From the NCBI RefSeq assembly GCF_003574095.1, contig NZ_QWLA01000021.1:1-46809 (forward strand): a stretch of 46,809 bases of DNA, read 5' to 3'. Both the position numbers and the translations under genes were made by a program. Of the stretch, positions 43,166-46,809 are shown piece by piece. Within the stretch, counting starts at the first letter, position 1, and each line of letters opens with the position of its first letter. The notes below the pieces were generated by a model, which was given only the letters and a program-made list of their open reading frames with translations, was not told the DNA's origin and did no database searches. The stretch comes from Calidithermus roseus. Lineage in GTDB: Bacteria; Deinococcota; Deinococci; Deinococcales; Thermaceae.

Positions 43166-43723
43166 ATGGACACACAGTGGCCCCGCTGGGAAGTCTTCAA
43201 GCAGGACACTCCTTCCAAGCCCCACCAGGCGGTGGGCTCGGTGCACGCCGCCGACCCCTTTCACGCGCTGCTCACCGCGCGTAACGTCTTCGCCCGCCGG
43301 CCCCAGGCGGTGAGCATGTGGGTCGCTCCTGCCTCGGCGATCCTCTCGGTGACGAAGGAAGAGCTTGCCGAGGGTCGGGAGTTGAAGCCCTCGACCTTCG
43401 ACCTTAAACCCTCGACGTACTACGTCTTCCGCAAGACCTCCCACAAACGCTCGATGACCTTCGTGGACTACGTGGGCGAACTCGAGGCCCCCTCCCCCGA
43501 GGACGCGCTAAAGCTGGCCATAGAACGCTTCACCGACGCTCCTGCGCTGGCGTGGTGGGTGGTGCCGGCCTCGAGCGTGACCAAGAGCGAGGACAGCCCC
43601 GAAACCGTCGAGAGCTGGTTCGCCCCGGCCAAGGACAAGACCTACAAGCAGCAGTCGTACTACGGGCTGGTGGGGGCGCACGCTGGCAAGCACAAGCGCA
43701 CACAGGGGGATGACGATGAATGA
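43166..43723 (+). CDS. paaB: 1,2-phenylacetyl-CoA epoxidase subunit PaaB, two-repeat form
   Basis: A 185-residue structural subunit. Enterobacterial PaaB is about 95 residues; here the fold appears twice, first [20 protein letters not shown] to WVAPASAIL, then [20 protein letters not shown] to WWVVPASSV. The linker contains [13 protein letters not shown], encoded by DNA resembling the dispersed CCCTCGACG modules. The start 43166 (MDTQWPRW) follows GAGAGGTTTT, 8 bp after paaA. Confidence 0.92.
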   Translation: MDTQWPRWEVFKQDTPSKPHQAVGSVHAADPFHALLTARNVFARRPQAVSMWVAPASAILSVTKEELAEGRELKPSTFDLKPSTYYVFRKTSHKRSMTFVDYVGELEAPSPEDALKLAIERFTDAPALAWWVVPASSVTKSEDSPETVESWFAPAKDKTYKQQSYYGLVGAHAGKHKRTQGDDDE

Positions 43724-44474
43724 GCAGGTAAAACAGGCCCTCATTGCCAAGCTCACCGCTCTGGCCGATGACGAGCTGATCCTGGCTCACCGGGATAGCG
43801 AGTGGGTGGGACACGGGCCCATCCTCGAGGAGGACATCGCCCTGGCCAACATCGCCCAGGACGAGTTGGGGCACGCTACGCTCTGGTACGGCCTGCGCTC
43901 GACTCTCGACGGCTCAGACCCCGACCGGCTGGCCTTCTTACGCGACGCTGCGGAGTTTCACAACTGTGAACTGGTGGAGTTGCCCAAGGGGGACTGGGCC
44001 TTCACCCTGCTCAGGCAGTACCTCTTCGACGCCTACGAGGCGCTGTGGCTTTCGGCGGCGAAAGACAGCACCTACAAACCCCTGGCCGAGGTCGCTGCCA
44101 AGATCCTGCGCGAGGAGCGCTTCCACCTCCAGCACACCCAGGCCTGGGTCGAGCGGCTGGGGCTGGGCACCGAGGAGTCGAACCGGCGCATGCAGGCGGC
44201 TTTGGACGCGCAGTGGGGCTATGCCCAGCAACTCTTCGTGCCGCTGGAGGGCGAGGGGGTGCTGGTGGCCGAGGGCATCGTGCCGGATCTGGGCGGGCTC
44301 AAGCAAACCTGGCTCCTTCACACCACCCAGCACCTCCAGAACTCGGGCTTGAAGCTGCCCCTGCAACCCGGCTACCAGCCCACTTCCCGCCAGATGCACA
44401 CCGAGCATCTGTGGTCGCTGTTGGCCGAGATGCAGTCCACCGCTCGCTGGGACGCGGAAGCGAAGGTGTGGTGA
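43716..44474 (+). CDS. paaC: 1,2-phenylacetyl-CoA epoxidase subunit PaaC
   Basis: A 252-residue ferritin-like subunit paired with PaaA. It has [16 protein letters not shown] and [16 protein letters not shown] in the positions of di-iron ligands, partly degenerate as in structural subunits, and a C-terminal [15 protein letters not shown]. The ATG at 43716 overlaps the end of paaB by 8 bases, with AGGGGGA at proper spacing; ATG 43710 is an alternative. Confidence 0.94.
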   Translation: MNEQVKQALIAKLTALADDELILAHRDSEWVGHGPILEEDIALANIAQDELGHATLWYGLRSTLDGSDPDRLAFLRDAAEFHNCELVELPKGDWAFTLLRQYLFDAYEALWLSAAKDSTYKPLAEVAAKILREERFHLQHTQAWVERLGLGTEESNRRMQAALDAQWGYAQQLFVPLEGEGVLVAEGIVPDLGGLKQTWLLHTTQHLQNSGLKLPLQPGYQPTSRQMHTEHLWSLLAEMQSTARWDAEAKVW

Positions 44475-44595
44475 GAGGGGAGAAAAAGGTGAAAAGGGGA
44501 AAAGGTAAAAAGGGAAAGAGCCGGGCGATTGCTTTGGCTTTGTGCTTTTCGCCTTTTTCCCTTTTAGCCTTTTTACCCTCTTCTCCCGTCCCCTC
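44473..44595. repeat. Large polypurine/polypyrimidine inverted repeat between paaC and paaD
   Basis: The left arm is purine only for about 45 bases (GAGGGGAGAAAAAGGTGAAA...), the right arm is its imperfect complement (…CTTTTTCCCTTTTAGCCTTT and so on), with a short GC centre (GCCGGGCGATTGC). The arms match at roughly three quarters of positions. It fills the 130-bp gap in an otherwise compact operon. Confidence 0.75.
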
Positions 44596-44604
44596 GAGGT
44601 TCCT

Positions 44605-45096
44605 ATGACCCCCCTTCCCAACGCTGAGCAGATCTGGCAGGCCCTCGCGCAGGTGCCCGACCCCGAAATCCCCGTCATCAACGTGGTGGAGATGGGGATC
44701 GTGCGGGACGTGCAGGTGGAGGGAGGGAAGGCGGTCGTGACCATGACGCCCACCTTCTCGGGATGCCCGGCGCTGTACGTGATCCGGGAGGGCCTCGAGC
44801 AGGCCGTGCGGGGGCTGGGCTTCGCCGAGGTCGAGGTCAGGACCGTGCTCTTCCCGCCGTGGTCCACCGACTGCATCACCCCGGAGGCCAAGGCCAAGCT
44901 CGAGCGCTACGGCATCGCCCCGCCGCGCCCGACGAGCGAATTCGGGCTGATCGAACTGGAGCTCGAGCTCGTGCGCTGCCCGCGCTGCGGCTCGCTCGAC
45001 ACGGCAGTGAAGAACACCTTCGGCCCCACGCTGTGCAAGAGCATCTACGTCTGCAACGTCTGCCGGGAGCCCTTCGAGAGCTTTAAGACGCTGTGA
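44605..45096 (+). CDS. paaD: Phenylacetyl-CoA epoxidase-associated Fe-S maturation factor PaaD
   Basis: A 163-residue protein: N-terminal MIP18/DUF59 domain (QVPDPEIPVINVVEMGIVRD, TFSGCPALYVI with a conserved Cys) and a C-terminal zinc ribbon (LVRCPRCGSLDTAV and YVCNVCREPFESFKTL). It is needed for assembly of the epoxidase iron centres in other bacteria. CGAGGTTCCT precedes ATG 44605. Last visible paa gene; reductase paaE and ligase paaK are not in the window. Confidence 0.93.
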   Translation: MTPLPNAEQIWQALAQVPDPEIPVINVVEMGIVRDVQVEGGKAVVTMTPTFSGCPALYVIREGLEQAVRGLGFAEVEVRTVLFPPWSTDCITPEAKAKLERYGIAPPRPTSEFGLIELELELVRCPRCGSLDTAVKNTFGPTLCKSIYVCNVCREPFESFKTL

Positions 45097-45149
45097 CGTA
45101 GGGCTGGCCACCGGTTTTTCCGCTTGCGGGTCGCGCTCGAGGGGACACC

Positions 45150-45308
45150 CTGCCTGAGCTCAGGCCCGGATGCCGCCGGTGAGGAAGGCGCGGGGGTGGG
45201 CAGGGCCTTGATCCGGACGTTGCCCACCCTCAACTCCTCGCCGTCCTCGAGGAGCTGGTAGTAGCTGGCCTGGGCTAACCCCTCCTCGTAGATCTGTCGG
45301 GAGCACAT
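45150..45308 (-). pseudogene. Metallo-beta-lactamase-fold persulfide dioxygenase-like remnant
   Basis: The minus-strand frame from ATG 45308 begins RQIYEEGLAQASY, matching the N-terminus of MBL-fold/ETHE1-like and MBL-rhodanese proteins, and jumps directly to YQLLEDGEELRVGNVRIKAL, a segment that lies about 90 residues further on in such proteins. The THxHxDH metal motif in between is deleted, and after ALPTP the sequence degenerates. CCAGGAGGCACA still precedes the start. It is divergent from the thioredoxin-cstR operon and shares its operator region. Confidence 0.72.
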
Positions 45309-45330
45309 TGTGCCTCCTGGCTGGAATCAT

Positions 45331-45393
45331 ATACCTATAGGGGGTATACTGTCGAATAGCCCCAGGGGGTATACTGAACCCCAGAGGGGAATA
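45331..45393. promoter_or_regulatory. Triple CstR/CsoR-like operator region
   Basis: Three related C-run/G-run sites: ATACCTATAGGGGGTAT (45331-45347), AGCCCCAGGGGGTATACT (45358-45375) and ACCCCAGAGGGG (about 45378-45389). They lie between the divergent dioxygenase remnant and the thioredoxin-like gene. The GGGGGTATA half-site is shared with the DsrE operon promoter at 22107 and 22220. The likely binder is the regulator encoded at 46107. Confidence 0.7.
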
Positions 45394-45402
45394 GGAGACA
45401 GG

Positions 45403-46086
45403 ATGAGCCTTTTAGACGAAAAGATCCAGGCACAGGTCAGGGAGATTCTACAACCCATCGCCCGGCCTATCGAGCTGGTGGTCTTCACCAAGAGCGCGCT
45501 GGTGTTGCCCGGCCAGGATGAGCCCGGTTTGCAGCAGGAAACCGTGGAACTGCTCAAGGAGATCGCCAGCTTGAGCGACAAGATCACGGTGATCGAAAAA
45601 TCCTTCAGCGACCCCGAGGCCCAGAGCCTGGGCCTGACCCACGCCCCCACCACGCTGCTGCGCGAGGCGGGCTCACAGCGCGGCAACATCCGCTTTGTGG
45701 GCATCCCCAGCGGCTATGAGTTCTCCACACTGCTCGAGACCCTCTTGATGCTGGGCACGGGTGAGAGCAAGCTCCCCGAGGCCGCCCGGCAGGAGCTGGC
45801 GAAGGTCAGCGAGCCGGTGCGGATGCAGAGCTTCGTGACCCCCACCTGCCCCTACTGCCCCCGCGCGGTGATGACAGCCTTCAAGTTCGCCTACCACAAC
45901 CCCAACATCGTGGCCGAGGGGATCGAGGCCAGCGAGTTCCCCGTGCTCTCCAGCCGCTACAAGATTTCCGGCGTGCCCGACACCATCATTCACGGCCTCA
46001 CCCAGCAGCGCGTGCTGGGCGGTCAGCCCGAGCGGGTCTTCCTCGAGGCCACCCTCAAGGCGGCGGGCGTAGGGGTCACGGCCTGA
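45403..46086 (+). CDS. Thioredoxin-fold protein disulfide oxidoreductase-like protein
   Basis: A 227-residue protein of two thioredoxin folds, like the PDO proteins of thermophiles. Only the C-terminal unit keeps a redox motif, CPYC (Cys149 and Cys152) in FVTPTCPYCPRAV, with cis-Pro in SGVPDTIIHG. The N-terminal unit (ELVVFTKSALVLPGQDE) has lost its CxxC. AGGAGACAGG precedes the ATG. It is co-transcribed with the CstR-like regulator and so probably acts on persulfides or disulfides under sulfur stress rather than in general redox. Confidence 0.86.
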   Translation: MSLLDEKIQAQVREILQPIARPIELVVFTKSALVLPGQDEPGLQQETVELLKEIASLSDKITVIEKSFSDPEAQSLGLTHAPTTLLREAGSQRGNIRFVGIPSGYEFSTLLETLLMLGTGESKLPEAARQELAKVSEPVRMQSFVTPTCPYCPRAVMTAFKFAYHNPNIVAEGIEASEFPVLSSRYKISGVPDTIIHGLTQQRVLGGQPERVFLEATLKAAGVGVTA

Positions 46087-46106
46087 AGCCCGAGCAGGAG
46101 CGGCCC

Positions 46107-46385
46107 GTGAGCGAAGCCCTGATCCCGAGTCCGCCCGAGGCCGAGCGCCAGAAGCTCCTCCACCGCCTGCGCCGCCTGGAGGGCCAGGTGCGCGGGTTAC
46201 AGCGCATGATCGAGGAAGGACGGCCCTGCCACGAGGTGCTGACCCTGCTGGCGGGGGTGCGTGGGGCGCTGGAGGGTATCGGGGAGATCGTGCTCGAGGA
46301 GTACCTGCTGGAGTGCCAGGCCGAGATGAGCCGGGGTGAGATCGACACCAAGGCCATCCTGGACGCGGTGCGGCTGTTGCGGTGA
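46107..46385 (+). CDS. CsoR/CstR-family (DUF156) sulfur- or metal-responsive repressor
   Basis: A 92-residue all-helical regulator: RLRRLEGQVRGLQRMIEEGR is the family signature. Cys41 and Cys70 are kept. The residue four before Cys70, His in copper-sensing CsoR, is Tyr66 here (LEEYLLEC), which removes the copper site and fits a persulfide-sensing CstR type. The GTG start at 46107 follows AGGAG by ten bases, 20 bp after the thioredoxin-like gene. Genes behind its presumed operators all relate to sulfur transfer. Confidence 0.88.
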   Translation: MSEALIPSPPEAERQKLLHRLRRLEGQVRGLQRMIEEGRPCHEVLTLLAGVRGALEGIGEIVLEEYLLECQAEMSRGEIDTKAILDAVRLLR

Positions 46386-46387
46386 GG

Positions 46388-46497
46388 GGTCGTACGTTCT
46401 ACGCAAAATGCCCTGGACCCTTGGCTCTCGACCCTCGACAGACCGCGCGCCACGGGCTTCCCGCTTACCGCTAAAGGCTGATAGCTGACGGCTCCCT
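46388..46497. repeat. Dispersed modular intergenic repeat, block 7
   Basis: Contains GTCGTACGTTCTACGC, AAAATGCCCTGGACCC, CTCTCGACCCTCGACAG, GCCACGGGCTTCCCGC and AGGCTGATAGCTGACGGC. It lies between the regulator and the truncated gene that follows. Confidence 0.7.
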
Positions 46498-46736
46498 CAC
46501 TGCTCGGGCAGCTCGAAATAGCGCCGCAGCAGGTTGCGCACTTCGGGGGGTAGGGGTTCGGACTCGAGGTAGCGCTCCACCTGCCGCCGGACGCTTTGCG
46601 GGGGTTGACCGCCGCGCCAGGGATTGGGCAGGTTACGCACCTGGCCGCCGGGATTGTCCGAGCGCCGCAGCGGAGCCTCGCCGGAGAGAGGGGCGGTAAG
46701 GCCGGTGGCCTGTCCGAGGGTCCAGAGTCTAGGGTC
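46498..46736 (-). pseudogene. 5'-truncated hypothetical gene ending in a dispersed repeat
   Basis: A minus-strand frame of about 76 codons ending at TGA 46498-46500: APLSGEAPLRRSDNPGGQ, NLPNPWRGGQPPQSVRRQ and ERYLESEPLPPEVRNLLRRY. Codon use is gene-like up to about 46710; upstream the frame continues into GGTCCAGAGTCTAGGGTC and block 8 of the dispersed repeat and meets a stop at 46797-46799 without any ATG, GTG or TTG there. The 5' part seems replaced by the repeat. The product is not recognised. Confidence 0.5.
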
Positions 46737-46800
46737 GAGGAAGGCGTCTCGCGTCTTGCGTTTTGCGTACGACGTAGGACGTACGACGTAAGACCCTCAC
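46725..46800. repeat. Dispersed modular intergenic repeat, block 8
   Basis: GAGTCTAGGGTCGAGG, GTCTCGCGTCTTGCG, TTTTGCGTACGACGTAGG and ACGTACGACGTAAGACC, the same modules as blocks 1-7. It reaches nearly to the window end. Confidence 0.75.
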
Positions 46801-46809
46801 AGAGGATCA

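Overview
The window looks like a piece of chromosome from a thermophilic Deinococcota bacterium of the Thermaceae, most likely Meiothermus or a close relative. The inference rests on several things seen together: very high GC with strong G/C third positions, a single fused SecDF, a short IF-2 of about 571 residues, a Thermus-type phenylacetyl-CoA epoxidase cluster with a PaaR-like operator, a type I-E CRISPR repeat, and several genes whose start codon lies 6-10 bases after a -10 box (leaderless transcripts). No rRNA or tRNA gene was found.

Left part (1-8300): a truncated PhoD-like phosphatase, the remnant of an M20 peptidase behind two GntR-type operators, a PLP-dependent threonine/serine dehydratase, a universal stress protein, pilT, and the tryptophan operon trpE-trpG-glycosyltransferase-trpD on the minus strand. 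In front of trpE is a complete attenuation system: a promoter, an apparently leaderless 14-residue leader peptide with three consecutive Trp codons, and a terminator hairpin.

8372-21742: a minus-strand deoxysugar operon. A LacI-type repressor sits behind its own promoter and an 18-bp palindrome. It is followed by a binding protein and two permeases of an ABC importer, a mutarotase, L-fuconate dehydratase, a fucose-isomerase family protein, an FGGY kinase, an aldo/keto reductase, an SDR dehydrogenase, an FAH-family hydrolase and an amidohydrolase-type lactonase. Together the oxidative enzymes form the non-phosphorylating L-fucose route to pyruvate and lactate; isomerase and kinase suggest a second, phosphorylating branch.

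22090-25321: a sulfur-transfer operon (DsrE-like, TusA, sulfide:quinone-reductase-like) behind GGGGGTATA-type inverted repeats, then an array of 20 type I-E CRISPR repeats without cas genes, probably transcribed on the minus strand. The same kind of operator recurs at 45331-45393 in front of a thioredoxin-like gene and a CsoR/CstR-family regulator, divergent from the remains of a metallo-beta-lactamase-fold persulfide-dioxygenase-like gene.

25493-42000: a minus-strand cluster with an ICMT-like methyltransferase, a six-repeat protein of unknown function, a ribbon-helix-helix protein, an SPFH protein and an alpha/beta hydrolase; an Uma2-family gene carrying an in-frame palindromic insertion; typA; an ABC ATPase/permease pair; secDF; and the rimP-nusA-ylxR-infB operon. 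A second copy of the palindromic element adjoins a truncated AzlD-like gene. The right end holds the paaABCD operon and the thioredoxin/CstR operon.

Two repeat classes run through the whole window: intergenic blocks assembled from a few short word-like modules, found even inside operons, and the palindromic element. At least six gene remnants indicate active gene decay.
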